A DNA stretch of 64,000 nt from Dichetophora obliterata (taxonomy: Eukaryota; Arthropoda; Insecta; Diptera; Sciomyzidae), in NCBI GenBank assembly GCA_963920525.1, contig OY986438.1, positions 77,119,560 to 77,183,559 on the forward strand, read 5' to 3'. Both the position numbers and the translations under genes were made by a program. Of the stretch, positions 1-20,559 are shown piece by piece; within the stretch, counting starts at the first letter, position 1, and the number at the start of each line of letters is the position of its first letter. The notes under the pieces are model-generated. The model ran no database searches. It was not told the DNA's origin and was given only the letters and a program-made list of their open reading frames with translations.

Positions 1-9104
<9,104 letters not shown>

Positions 9105-10178
9105 CTCCCGGCTGAGAGCAAGCTCCGAATAAAGGGAAGCGGTGCAGGTAACGGCTTGGTTGGGATTCTTGGCCACAACTTTACCCTAATGAGCTGCTAC
9201 TTGACCCCCAGCGATAATATAGAAGACTTTCAGGCCAAACTCGACAAAATTCTGCAGATCGGAGGAGAGTTTATTGTCGCAGGAGACTTTAATTCGCAGG
9301 CGATTGAATGGGGTATGCCTTCAACCAATCATAGAGGAAGACGAGTTCTAGATATGATTGCCAGGCAAGGCCTAGTAGTCGCAAATACTAGAACTGCCAC
9401 CACTTTCCGAAGACCGGGATGCAATGCTACAACTCCAGATATCACACTAGTATTTGAGAAAATGGCTCACAGGCTAAAATCGTGGAAAGTCCTTGAAGAC
9501 TTTACAGGCAGCGACCATCAATACATATCATACTGTGTAAATATGTCAAGTCACTCTGCTCGAAACACCGCCAAAAAGAGCACACGCAAGTGGAATGCCT
9601 CTAAATTGAACCCAGACGCTTTTCTTGCCGAAATAGATGCAAACCCCCAAATAAGTTTTGCTCCAAATAACGCAAGGTCCATAGTAAACCAAACTATGAG
9701 AACAATCGAGAGAGCTTGCGAAAAGTCAATGCCGAAAATAAAAACATGTAGGCACAAAAACTCCGTCTACTGGTGGACGGAAGAAATAGCGCAACTGAGA
9801 CAAGCATGGTTGCAGAGTCGGAGAAGGTATACCAGAGCAAGACGCTTAGGTGCAGATTTATCCGAAAATGATGATTTCAAGGTAGCCAAGAACAACCTCA
9901 AACAAGCTATCATATCGAGCAAAAAAAGAAAGTGGGAGGACCTCCGAAATGACATTAACAACGACCCCTGGGGGCTGGGATACAAGATTGTTATGCGAAA
10001 GCTCGTATCAAAACCACCGATGCTTGAGTTAGAAGCAGATAAAATGGACAACATCGTAAATGTCCTTTTTCCCACGCATGACGTAACAGAAGAAGTCTTG
10101 GAGATCCCTCAGGATGATTCGCCTCCACTTTTTACAGAAGACGAACTCAAGCTATCATTAAAACGAGACAATAGTTCG
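9105..10178 (+). pseudogene. R1-clade-like LINE ORF2 fragment (endonuclease and linker)
   Basis: The fragment encodes the C-terminal half of an apurinic-type endonuclease and the linker before the reverse transcriptase. Visible marks are MSCYLTPSD, the catalytic-type VAGDFNSQAIEWG, PDITLVFE and GSDHQYISY, followed by the R1-like YWWTEEIAQLRQ and a basic RRRYTRARR stretch. The reading frame is open from the edge of the TTA array with no true ATG, so the copy is 5' truncated. It ends near DELKLSLKR, just before the RT domain, where minus-strand BEL/Pao sequence begins. Clade assignment to R1/LOA-like elements is from the YWW linker motif and is moderate; being a non-LTR endonuclease is secure. 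Confidence 0.85.
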
Positions 10179-11720
10179 CCTACCAATTTGCGGGAATGTG
10201 GAAGTTTGTTTGTTCCGGTAATGCCATGTATTTGCACATAAAATTGATGTGTTGGCCATTGCATTCGCTGAACTGATCTTTCGCTGATCAAATTCAATTG
10301 GGCTCCTGTATCGCATAATGCTCTTAGGTGTGGTGAAATTTGTTTATCAATTTTAAGCCGGATCACAGCTGTTGCAAGCAATGCAGCACAAATATTTTCT
10401 TCCGTTTTGCTTACAGTTGCCATTAAGGGTGCACCGAGGTCACTACACCCCTTATCAGACAGTAATGGCTATTTTTGGCTGCTATGAACAAATGCGACTT
10501 TACTGCTCCTTGGAATCAACTGTGTATTTTCTTCTTGATGCATGCGCTTTGCTGAACTTGATGGTCTATCTATTTTTACATTAAATGGACAAAGACAACT
10601 GTTATGCTTTTTTTTGACACTTTGGACATCATTTGTCTAGACAAGTCTTATTTAAATGCTTAAAACTGAAACAGTTAAAACACATCCTATGAAGTAGTAT
10701 GTAATTTTCTCGTTCAGTGATGGACGTTTCTTTAAACCTTGGACACTTGAATGACTTGACTCTCCAAAGCATAAGTCGCAATCTGGGCTTGGATCATCGC
10801 TACGCCCAACACTTAAACCTCGCTGCCCGGCTAAATTTGCTCTGTTCATTAACGCGAGCGCCGTGGATCAACATGCGATCCGATTGCTACTGTTGTTACT
10901 TGAGGGTCCAATGTACTTGCTCGCCATTGCAAAAAATTAAACATTTGTATCAATGTCTGTATAGTTTCAATTGAACGACGTAAATTCCATTGCAACTTGC
11001 CCTCTACATCCAAAAAACCTTCTAACTTATACAGCAACATATATTCAGCCATTTGCTCAGGCTTCAATAATATCTGAAGTTGACGAAATGACCCGCGAGC
11101 AACATCGATGATATGGTGAATCGCTTTACGTGTTGGCTGCTGCAAGGGTTTTAACTCGTTGAGGGCTAGTAAGTGCGCTCGGATTGTATTATATTCATTA
11201 CTATATTGTGCGCATATTTCACCCCAAAGTCGCCTGTGATTGGCCAATTTGCATATGCCTGCGCAGCACGGCCTTGCAATGCTTCAAGCAGATAGCTTAT
11301 CTTTTGTGCATTGCTGAACCTTGGATTTATGTGCACCTCGTTCTCAAAAACTGCTCGGAAATTGGCCCAATCAATTTCTAAGCCAGAGAACTTTGGTATC
11401 TTCGGAGGCTCAGATAATTGTATTTGAATTATTTGGCCGTTTGCAACTCTTGTTGTTGACTCATCTGAAGGACTTGAAAAATTTACTTCGTTGTGCTCTT
11501 TTATGAGACGCTAGCGATGCTATGCCTTAAATTCCAGATATTTCATTGTTGTTTCTTCAAAGAATGAACTGCAAATATTTAAAGCAAAAGCGGACATGAT
11601 TTGACCTGCCAACACAGTCCATTCAGCATTTATTGCACACCACATTTGTTCGACTCGTTCTGCATATACGTTCGATTCACTCGATGAACATTGTGCAGCT
11701 AATTTTCTTGGTATTTTGTC
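10172..11720 (-). pseudogene. Degenerate BEL/Pao gag-protease remnant
   Basis: Read on the minus strand from 11720 downward, this is a BEL/Pao gag followed by the start of the protease. The DUF1759-type capsid motif is clear near 11400 (PPKIPKFSGLEIDW, then FENEVHINPRFSNAQKISYL). A second block, 11247-10849, carries AEYMLLYKLEG and ending at RRSR. A broken zinc-knuckle region follows (CDLCFGESSHSSVQ, about 10780). Around 10290 is an aspartic protease start with the active-site triplet in CDTGAQLNLISERS. Decay is heavy: TAG codons near 11516, a frameshift near 11220, frameshifts in the knuckle, and truncation at about 10178 against the R1-like LINE. RT and integrase are absent. No LTR could be delimited. 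Confidence 0.85.
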
Positions 11721-12909
11721 GTCAGTTGAAGCATCAAGGCCGCATTTCCGCGTATGGATTGCGGAATAAAACCTTCGAATTAATCCTCGCTTGAGAGAAT
11801 TGGGCGCTCTCGTGCCCGTATTTGAATTCCTTGAGTTGAAATAATAGCTGATCGAGTTGCATATGTCAATTCGTCATCGATTTCCTTTTGATGTTCGCGT
11901 GTAATTCGGACGAAAGCGCCAGGTGAACCTATATATGCCAAAAAAGTAATGCAAATTAGAAATTTAAAAATGCTACTGGGTGATAGCACAATCGTTAACC
12001 CAGTTTGCTCATTGCTCATTGCAAGACACCGATTTTATGCAGCGCACATAGAATGATGTCTTGATTTGCTTAAAATTGCACTGAATTCATTTATATTGCG
12101 CTACGCAGTCAATTCATACATGCGCATCTAAGTGTCATACTAAATTATCGCACATTGCTCTAAATTATAATACAATATAATGTGGAGCGCATCCGATAAA
12201 TATTGGTCATTTAATTGACCAGAAAGGCTCTCTGTCTGGAAATATTAAATCAATAAACTTACTCTCATTGCTTTCAAATAATTGCACATCGTCCCTGTTT
12301 TTTAATTCCATTTCCGAATTGCACTATTCTGCAAAAGTTTTTTTTTTTAAAGCTGATTAATTTAAATGACCATACACTTTCATTCTCAATTTCAAATTAT
12401 AAAAATATTGGAAGCAATAAAGAATGTGACCCCAACTAGCGAAAGGATTTCCGTCCTTTGAAAAATTGTGGGACTATCTATGAAGCCTACAAATTTTTTA
12501 TTGGCATCAGCAAGATATTTAGTTATTTCGTCGGCTAGATGCGTTCCATTATTGTTGAACCTTGAACATCTCTGGATGTTAGGGAGTGAAAGTAATTATT
12601 GGTATATCTCGCAAATATCCCATCCTCGTCAATGGGTTCGTATATGGTATAACGATGAAGCTGGTTGATCCGGCTCGAAGGACCATATTTCCTATCGATC
12701 TTGAGGGGACTGTAAGCCTAAGATTTTAATGGTTATATAAATGTTACCCTTGTACATAAAAAAAGACGATCCGTTTTGTTTGAAATAATTTTTTATATTG
12801 AAAAGAACATACAAAATTTCTTGTTTTATTTGAATGAAAAATATTTCTAATCATAAAAAATAAACAAATAGGTAAATTATATTAAGGTAATAACGAAACA
12901 AAAAACTAT
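11721..12909. other. No recognisable gene; possible 5' remainder of the BEL/Pao copy
   Basis: A minus-strand open frame at 11780-12019 lies just upstream of the gag remnant and is in the right place to be a degraded gag N-terminus, but I recognise no domain in it. The rest is AT-rich. I looked for a TG...CA terminal repeat with a primer-binding site between 12190 and 12320 and could not define one. Confidence 0.4.
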
Positions 12910-14194
12910 TTATGGTGTGTTTGTGGCGGCATCAACAGACGGATAAGAGATTTGGTCATCGGGGCTGGCTGCAAAGAACGAATTTAGAGCATCTGGATCT
13001 AATTGACACCCTGCAATTTTGTTCTTATATCCTATTCCGATCGCCATTAGGTTATTCCAGAGTTTCCTTGCAGGCTGTGACGAACTTAGCCTTGATGAAA
13101 AGAATCGTTTTTTGGACAGTTTCACTGCCGATGAAGCTTCGTTTCTTGCTCTTCTAAAGTCCTCCCTGTTTGAATCTGTAGGATTTCTTTTCCAAATAGT
13201 ATAGGCCTTATGCCGTTTTTTCAAAGCCTGTTTAATTTGTGAACCACGAGCAGAATCTATTCGTGATTCGGGATGAACGTAAAGGCACGTGACTATCATA
13301 TAAGTTAGTTACTTTGTTAATGAAGCAGTTTAATTTATCGTCAACTGTACTTAAAAGCCAACAGTCAAACTAATTTTCGCGAGATAAATCGGAAAATAAA
13401 GATTCAGAGTCAATCGATTTATAGTCTCGATACGTAAAAGTATTGACCAAAACAACGGGCGTGAAATGTATATACAACGTGCAAAAAATAAGGTCATGAT
13501 CAGAAATAAAGGATATATGATCAGATAGTAGAACCGATGATATACCAGATACAACAAAAAAATCCAGCAGACTAGGAGCTACATTTCTACCGAAGCGAGT
13601 TGGTTCCTCCGAATTGACAATAAAAAGACCAACTTCAGAGAGATCTTCTAGAAGTTTTGTGGTTGAGCTATCATTGCAGAGCAGATTTATATTGAAGTCA
13701 CCACATAATATAAAGTGGTCATAATCAATAAGACAACCAGATATGGAGGAGAGCAACGGCTCTAGGCTAGAACTGCGGCTAGGATTATATATACATGAAA
13801 GAAAAACTTCAACTCTGCTATCATATATTTCAAAGTTTAAAAACTCTACTTCGGTTGCATTAAAATTGCTCAAGAATTTTACATTTAGGTTAGTTTTGCA
13901 ATATATTGCAATCCCTTCTCCCCTTCTATTCAGCCTATCGTGACGAAAAAGATTATAATTGTTTATACAGAGTAGAGAGTCGTCAATTGCATTTGAAAAC
14001 CAAGTCTCAGTGACACAGAGTATGTCTACAGAGGATTCAGAAAAAATGTATCTAGTGCAATCCAATTCGAAATCATTTAGACTTCTGGCATTAAAGTGAG
14101 CTATTTTTAAGCCAGAATGTTGCCTGCAAATAATGTCAATCATAACCTTATGATTTCCATTAGTGTCGTCATTAGAGTTATTACCAGTCATCAT
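12910..14194 (-). pseudogene. LINE ORF2 endonuclease fragment
   Basis: The minus strand encodes an apurinic-type LINE endonuclease: LKIAHFNARSLNDFELD, ILCVTETWF, LFRHDRLNRRGEGIAIYCK, HFILCGDFNINLL, then SLLDFFVV and FISDHDLIF, which supply the usual Asn, Glu, Asp and Asp-His active-site landmarks. An in-frame TAG near 13368 and a frameshift near 13262 separate it from the downstream linker (ARGSQIKQALKKRHKAYTIWKR) at 13299-12910. The frame opens at an ATG at 14194. The piece stops before any RT motif, so it is a 3' truncated and inactive copy. It belongs to the I/jockey/CR1 breadth of LINEs; I do not assign a clade. Confidence 0.85.
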
Positions 14195-14843
14195 GGCATT
14201 TCAGAAACCCAACAAGACAAAACAATAATAATACAACAATATTCATGTTAACAAAACTTTCATAGCATGATTTATGTCTCGTGATGACTGTGTGTTACAC
14301 TACCTTGTATAGTTTTGCCATGCCGTTGACTTGCCGACAAGAAAACTTGCCGTGTAAAAAAGTGGTCTAAGAATTAAATATGACAAAGAGTGAGTTTCTT
14401 AAAAAATAAAAAGCTGTTTTTGTAAATAAATTGGAGTTTATTAATAAAGTATATATGACACATGGCCATTTTAATAATTTTAAAATAAATCAACTTTGTT
14501 CGAATTTACGGATAGCTTATTTAAGCGATTGTTCGAAAGTAATATATTTTTATTGAAAAAGTGAGTTTAAAGAATGTTTAAAATTTTATTGGAAACGTGA
14601 AACAGAATGCTAGACAAAGTAAAAGAATGCGCTGCGACGGATAATGAGTCTTACATGCACACTCCGCGTAATCCAAAGGTTTGTTTCAAATTTTCTGTGG
14701 TTTCCTTATCTAGTTTGTAAATTTCGATTGCTAAAAAAACAAATGACAAAACTTTGCTTAGAAAAACGGATGAGTCGATAATACCTCGCGGCATAATTGA
14801 ATAATAGTGAAAACTCAAATTTAAAATTTTTTTTGTAATTATA
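14195..14843. other. AT-rich sequence with no gene seen
   Basis: I see no coding motif, terminal repeat or structured RNA here. It is AT-rich intergenic or decayed element sequence leading into the tandem duplication at 14844. Confidence 0.6.
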
Positions 14844-15221
14844 TGTATTTAGACCGTCTAAGTCCAAATTCGGAAAAATTTCTAGCAAGTTGTTTAGAAG
14901 TTATATGGGTCCAAACTTGTAAAAATTGGCGTAAACAACTTGTGATCTTTTATTTTATTTTCCTACAATACTAATCGGCATATTTAACTTAGCAAAAATG
15001 AATTTTTTTTATCTTTTATTTTGTGGGACAAATGTATTTAGGGCTTCTAGTTCCAAATCTGAAAAAATTATTGGCCACTATCACATTTGGTTTAGTCCAA
15101 AGTTGTAAAAATTTACCTGTAAATTTTTGTATTTTCCTACAAAACTAGTTATTATGGTTACCGAAAGAAATGTTATGCTGTTACCTATTCAACGAGCCAT
15201 CTATCTTAAAAATCCATGCAT
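14844..15221. repeat. Diverged 189-bp tandem duplication
   Basis: Two units of about 189 bp start at 14844 and 15033. Each begins TGTATTTAG, then a CTA(G)TCCAAAT-like segment, a TCCAAA(C/G)TTGTAAAAATT block, and a TTTTCCTAC block. The second unit runs into the left inverted-repeat arm at 15131, so the duplication probably belongs to the end of that element. Confidence 0.7.
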
Positions 15222-15249
15222 TACTTTTGAAGATATAACATTTTACGTA

Positions 15250-16431
15250 AAGAGTCCGCCATCAAACTTTTTTTTTTCAACTAGTGCTTATTTCGTAAAT
15301 GGTAATACGTAGCTCATGTCTGATTTGACAGATAATTAGTTTTATCCTTCCGCTGAACGAATATGGTTGTGTATACGCTTGACCAACGCTGGGAAATATT
15401 GCGACATTACTTTGAAAATCATGGTAATGTTGCAGAATGTGTGCGTACGGATTTTGGAAGAAGAGAAGCACCGTCAGCTCCGTATGTTCGTTATCTTGTG
15501 AAAAAAGTGAAAGAAACTGGCATCCTCATCGATAAACCAAAGCGTGAAATGCCAAAAGCAGTGCGTACACCCGAGAATATTGCTGCTGTGGCAATTGTAG
15601 TGTGCGTGAAGCGCCATCAACATCAATTCACCGTCGTTCTCAACAATTGAACATTTCGGAGACATCATTGAGACGAATTTTGCATAAAGACCTTGGTATG
15701 ACGCCATACAAAGTCCAATTGGTTCAGGAGTTGAAGCCAACTGACCATCCAATGCGTTTTCGCTTCGCTAAGTGGGCCTGCGATCGACTTACAGAAGATG
15801 CCGATTTTGCCAAAAAAAATCGTCTTTTCAGATGAAGCTCATTTTGATCTTGGCGGCAATGTAAACAAACAAAATTAGCGCATTTTTGGCACAGAAAACC
15901 CGCACGCATACATTGAAAAGCCGCTGCACCCAAAACGAGTCACTGTTTGGTGCGGATTTTGGTCCAGAGGCATAATTGGGCCATTTTTCTTCGAAAATGA
16001 GCAATGAGTGGCCGTTACAGTCAATGGCGATCGTTATCGGGCCATGTTGAACGAATTTTTGTTCACAAAAATTTTAGAGGAGGATGTCATTTGGCCACCT
16101 CGGAGCTGCGATTTGACACCGTTGGACTATTATTTGTGGGGTGCCCTCAAAGATAAGTGTTACGCTGACAAGCCAGAGACAATTGACGCTTTAAAGGACA
16201 ATATTCGTGAAGCCATTGGTGAAATACAGCTGCACACAATCGATAATGTGCTTAAAAATTGGACCGATCGCGTATGCTACTGCATGGCCAGCCGAGGCAG
16301 CCATTTGAATGAAATTATTTTTCATTATTAACCGAAAGGATTGTATTTTCAAATAAATAAAAAAATTTAAGAAAATATTCAGCAGTTTTTTTTTATAGAA
16401 TTTAAAAAAAAAAAGTTATTTGGCGGACCGT
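15250..16431 (+). mobile_element. Degenerate DD41D (rosa-like) mariner, copy 1
   Basis: The element is flanked by TA dinucleotides at 15248-15249 and 16432-16433. Its inverted ends carry GTCCGCC followed by an A/T block and a T-run at the left, and the complementary A-run, AGTTATTTGGCGGAC, at the right. It sits inside the left arm of the foldback-like element. Length is about 1.18 kb, near full length for this family, but with an internal deletion in the catalytic region. Confidence 0.9.
15363..16331 (+). pseudogene. DD41D mariner transposase pseudogene (second catalytic Asp deleted)
   Basis: The N-terminus (MVVYTLDQRWEILRHYFENH) and helix-turn-helix region are present, followed by FSDEAHFD with the first catalytic Asp and, after a gap, LTPLDYYLW with the third. 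The C-terminus ends with SHLNEIIFHY. The gene is dead: frameshifts near 15598 and in an A-run near 15820, TAG at 15876-15878, TGA at 16005-16007, and a deletion near 16082 that removes the QQDGATCH block with the second Asp. In copy 2 (24105-25013) this block is kept, and there 41 residues separate the second and third Asp, which defines the DD41D class. Confidence 0.9.
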
Positions 16432-16914
16432 TATTATGCACACTTGATGGTTCGCCCTTTAACGAAATATATAGAAACCAGGGTGCGGAGAACGTTTGAA
16501 ATACGATTGATCTCAATTATCATTCTCCTCATATAAAATTGTTCTCGCAAATTATCACGAACGAATGGGGAACTCTCTGCTGGCGTCGTATTTTTATCTC
16601 TGAAAAATTTGTCAGTCTAAAATTTTTCTATCGAATTTTTCACAATAAAAGAACAAGCAACGAACGTTCCTTTTTAATTTTTCATAAAAATTAATCGTTA
16701 AAAAAAAATTCAGGAACGTTCGTATCCTAAAATAAGTTCGCAATAAAAAATTTGTTGCGGATGCGTAGCATCGAGCGCTGTTGCTGTTGAATTAACATTT
16801 TTACATACAAGGGCAAATTATTTTATCATTAAAAATACCATAAAAATTGATTTGACCTTGTAGATGTTGTTATTACCATTCCGTACAAGGACGAAAAATT
16901 TTGTCATATCTGTG
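16432..16914. other. Inner part of the left foldback arm
   Basis: No gene. From about 16500 to 16720 the sequence pairs in inverse with 20560-20760. The rest is AT-rich. Confidence 0.6.
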
Positions 16915-17075
16915 TCGATAAGCAATAATAGCTTAATTCGACTTACGACAGATCTGAGTTATTGATGTAGCTGTGTTCTATGCATATGCATTGCAAACGC
17001 ACAAAATCTATTGCTTCTAGCATGACGAAAGCCAAAGTTATGACACAAAAACAAAAGACACTTCCTATATGATTT
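16915..17075. repeat. MITE fragment related to the one at 31012-31244
   Basis: The segment starts TCTGTGTCGATAAGCAATAA and contains TTATTGATGTAGCTGTGTTC, then a block with GCCAAAGT-ATGACACAAAAAC. The same blocks occur in the same order at 31014-31150. Here only one terminal repeat is seen; the other end is missing, so the copy is truncated. Confidence 0.75.
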
Positions 17076-17186
17076 TTGGGCCAATTTTTAAATGATATTT
17101 AATTTGATTTTTAGCAGAGGTTTTTTGGCCAGTACTTTTCCATTTCCAGTAAAAGAAACTTCCATTTAACTTATATAATTTTTTTT

Positions 17187-19994
17187 TTGTCAACTCAGAA
17201 TTTTTCTGAAGATATTATCGCGTTAACTGAAACTTGGTTGAACGGAGGAATTACTGACTTAGAACTGTTTGACAATAGTTTTGAAGTATATAGGAAGGAC
17301 AGACACGCTGACAATAATTCTGCAGTTGGTGGTGGTGTCCTATTAGCTGTAAGGAACTCCTGTGTTAGTTCCTTTATTGATATTCCCTGCTCTGCTAATA
17401 TCGAACTTATATGCGTTAAGGTTGTACATTGCAATTCAAATGTATTTGTTATTAATGCATACGTTCCTCCCAAGAGCAGTGTAGAGGTCTATGCAAGCCT
17501 TGCGGATTGCATAGAATTTATATTAAATATACTTGACGTTAATGACGACATTTTATTGTTGGGCGATTTTAATTTGCCTGACTTAAAATGGCATTCTTCT
17601 GACGATGAAACACATTTTTGTGCATCTAATTCGAAGACACGCCAAGAACATATATTTGTTGACAATATATGTTCTGACTTACAACAAGTTAGTTGTATTT
17701 ATAATAGTCTGGAAAGGCTGCTTGACCTAGTCTTAACTACAGACAGTAACAATGTCATTGTTCAGAAGGCACTTCATGCTTTGACTACTATTGATAATTA
17801 CCATCCACCTTTGAGTGTTTGGTATAAATCCGATAGGGAGAATATGGTAAATTCAAGCTCTGTTGACACAGTTTATGAATTCAATTTCAAAAAAGCTGAC
17901 TTTTTGGGGTTGAATAATTTACTTTATAGTAAATTAAATATAATTACAGAATACATAAATAATAATAATCTTAACAGTTCAATAAATTATTTCTATACGG
18001 AGCTCTTTGCCATGTTTTCTCAGTCTGTACCATATAGTCTCAAATTTGCGAAAAATTCTGCGTACCCTTGGTACACAAAGGATTTAAAGACTCTTCGCAA
18101 CAATAGGAATAGGGCATGGAAGAAATATGTTTGTAGTTTTGACTCAAATGACCTAGAAGCATACAAACGTTTGTTTCTGGAATTTGAGAATTGCTCAGCT
18201 GCATTATATAATGAGTATTTGGATAATATGAAGCTGAGTATTTTGTCTGATCCAAGAAAATTTTGGGGATTTATTAATGTTAAGAAGAAGACTGATGGAT
18301 TTCCTTCTTCTTTCAAACTTCAGGATGGATTTACTGACGATTCCACCATTATTTGTGGCTTATTTGCCAATCTTTTTAAAGAATCATTTTGTTCAGATTC
18401 TTTCAATCCTGATTTAGCATATTTTGATTATATGAACAACGCATCCAGAGTTTCTTTGGGGCATATATCTTTTACCTCAGAGGATATTTTTAAGTCTATT
18501 GAATCAATCGATGAGGATTTTAGCGCTGGACCAGATGGAATTCCTGCCGCAGTGTTAAAACAATGCGGCTCCATTTTATGTCAGCCACTTTCGTTACTTT
18601 TTAATAAATCAATTAATGAAAGTAATTTTCCTCTTTTTTGGAAAAAATCTTATATCAGTCCTATTTACAAAAAAGGTTGCAGGAATGATGTCACTAATTA
18701 TAGGCCTATCGCTAAATTGTCTTCGATTCCTAAACTTTTTGAGCGTATAGTGTACGATCGAGTGAAAATTCACTGTGGGCAAGTCATGACAACTCGTCAG
18801 CATGGTTTTGTTACTGGCAGATCCACTGTGTCTAATCTCCTTGATTTCACTACATTCTGCTTAAAATCTATTAATTCTGGTAGCCAAGTCGATTGTATTT
18901 ACACTGACTTTAGCAAAGCATTTGATAAATTACCACATAATCTAATTTTATTTAAACTTAAATTAATGGGATTTCCACAATATTTTGTAAACTGGATCAA
19001 ATCGTATTTGATGGAGCGATCTTATCAAATACGGTTCCGAGGCGTGTTGTCTTCTGAATTTGTTGCAGAATCGGGTGTTCCTCAAGGAAGCCACCTGGGT
19101 CCACTTCTGTTTATTTTGGCAATTAATGATGTTACCCACGTCATCAAACACTCTCATTTGCTTATTTATGCAGATGATATGAAAATATACAGAACAATTG
19201 ATTCTAAGGACAATTCAGACCTGCTCCAGTCAGACTTGAACTCCTTTGAGGTTTGGTGTTCTAAAAATAACATGTTTTTAAATCCAGATAAATGCCAAAC
19301 TATGACCTTTTCGCGTAAAAGGACCAATTTTATTTTTGATTACAAAATTAAAGATACTGCTTTAAGTCGTGTAACTAGCGTCAAAGACCTTGGTATATGC
19401 ATGGATTCTAAATTGTCGTTTAACATGCATATTGACACAATTTGTAAAAAAGCGTCTTCTATGCTTGGTTTTATAAAACGGTGGGCCAAAGAGTTTGATA
19501 GCTTAATAACAACTACAACTCTGTATTATTCAATCGTCCGTCCTCACTTGGAGTACGCAAGTCAAGTATGGTCCCCACATTACAATGTGCATGTTGATCG
19601 TATAGAAAGAATTCAAAAACGTTTTGTTCGGTTTGCTCTAAGAGGCTTGAGTGGAACTGACACATTTAACCTTCCTCCATATGAGGATCGTTTGAAATTA
19701 TTAAAAATGCAATCTTTAAGTGAGAGAAGAAAATCTGCTGATATCGTCTACTTGCACCAACTCATAACTGGTGTATTCGACTCTCCAGAGCTTCTTTCTC
19801 TTATAAATTTTAACACTAACCGTAGAAGCAGTAGAAACTCTAACAACTTGATTTATTTACCATTTAGTAGAACAAATTATATGTTAACTGCTCCATTAAA
19901 TCGCATGAGTACCTTTGTTAACAACTGTAACGTGTTTGATGTTAACTTGTCGAAAGGTCAACTCAAAAGTAGATTGAAAACTAATGAAGGATAA
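17187..19994 (+). CDS. Jockey-superfamily LINE ORF2 (endonuclease and reverse transcriptase), 5' truncated
   Basis: This is the longest intact coding frame in the window: 935 codons without a stop. The endonuclease has IIALTETWL, LLLGDFNLPDLKWH and DNYHPPL. The RT follows with AGPDGIPAAVL, NYRPIAKLSSIPKLFERI, IYTDFSKAFDKL, SGVPQGSHLGPLLF and the catalytic LLIYADDMKIYR. The thumb-like C-terminal part includes RPHLEYASQVWSPHY and RIQKRFVRF. No RNase H follows. There is no ATG at the left end; the first residues of the endonuclease, including the usual NARSL block, are missing, so the copy is probably a 5' truncated insertion rather than a complete element. It lies between the arms of the foldback-like element. 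Clade beyond jockey superfamily is not assigned. Confidence 0.9.
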   Translation: MSTQNFSEDIIALTETWLNGGITDLELFDNSFEVYRKDRHADNNSAVGGGVLLAVRNSCVSSFIDIPCSANIELICVKVVHCNSNVFVINAYVPPKSSVEVYASLADCIEFILNILDVNDDILLLGDFNLPDLKWHSSDDETHFCASNSKTRQEHIFVDNICSDLQQVSCIYNSLERLLDLVLTTDSNNVIVQKALHALTTIDNYHPPLSVWYKSDRENMVNSSSVDTVYEFNFKKADFLGLNNLLYSKLNIITEYINNNNLNSSINYFYTELFAMFSQSVPYSLKFAKNSAYPWYTKDLKTLRNNRNRAWKKYVCSFDSNDLEAYKRLFLEFENCSAALYNEYLDNMKLSILSDPRKFWGFINVKKKTDGFPSSFKLQDGFTDDSTIICGLFANLFKESFCSDSFNPDLAYFDYMNNASRVSLGHISFTSEDIFKSIESIDEDFSAGPDGIPAAVLKQCGSILCQPLSLLFNKSINESNFPLFWKKSYISPIYKKGCRNDVTNYRPIAKLSSIPKLFERIVYDRVKIHCGQVMTTRQHGFVTGRSTVSNLLDFTTFCLKSINSGSQVDCIYTDFSKAFDKLPHNLILFKLKLMGFPQYFVNWIKSYLMERSYQIRFRGVLSSEFVAESGVPQGSHLGPLLFILAINDVTHVIKHSHLLIYADDMKIYRTIDSKDNSDLLQSDLNSFEVWCSKNNMFLNPDKCQTMTFSRKRTNFIFDYKIKDTALSRVTSVKDLGICMDSKLSFNMHIDTICKKASSMLGFIKRWAKEFDSLITTTTLYYSIVRPHLEYASQVWSPHYNVHVDRIERIQKRFVRFALRGLSGTDTFNLPPYEDRLKLLKMQSLSERRKSADIVYLHQLITGVFDSPELLSLINFNTNRRSSRNSNNLIYLPFSRTNYMLTAPLNRMSTFVNNCNVFDVNLSKGQLKSRLKTNEG

Positions 19995-20559
19995 GATCTA
20001 TGTAAACGCATGGTTAGCTGTTATGTCTTGTGTTGTCCCTGAGCCCAACCCATATTATGGTGGGTAAATTTTTCTCCCTTTTGGTTTTTTTTTGACCACT
20101 TCTATCGATATCTTTGAGATATTTCAATGATATTTGGATTGGTTCTTAAAATGATCTATTGCGGAGAAAGTGTGAAAAAGCTGTAGTAGCTGAACTCTAT
20201 TGTTATTGCATGTTTTATATAACACTAACAAAATAACCATCATACCATTCAACAGTATACCTTATCTTCAAACCATACCACTATACCATATTCATTACAT
20301 ATATCACCCATCGTATTGGACCTATCATGCAATCGAATCATATAAAACCAATCATAACAAACCATCTTTTTCATTTGATTGGGCATTTCAAGTTTCTTTA
20401 CCTTATTCAAAAGCATTAAAACATTATTTTCCTCATATGCATGTACATTTCACATCTGTATTTTGGTTTCATCTTTTCATGGCAGCAAGTATACAAAAAA
20501 AAACAACAACAAACTTATATTTTGTCTAATAACTCCACGTACAAAATAACGTTCGTGAA
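19995..20559. other. LINE 3' UTR and unassigned AT-rich sequence
   Basis: The stretch after the TAA stop includes a T-rich segment and no further motif. I could not fix the 3' end or target duplication of the LINE. Confidence 0.5.

Noticed and set aside
12190..12320. LTR of the minus-strand BEL/Pao remnant
   Set aside because: TG and CA dinucleotides can be found but there is no second copy, primer-binding site or duplication to support it.
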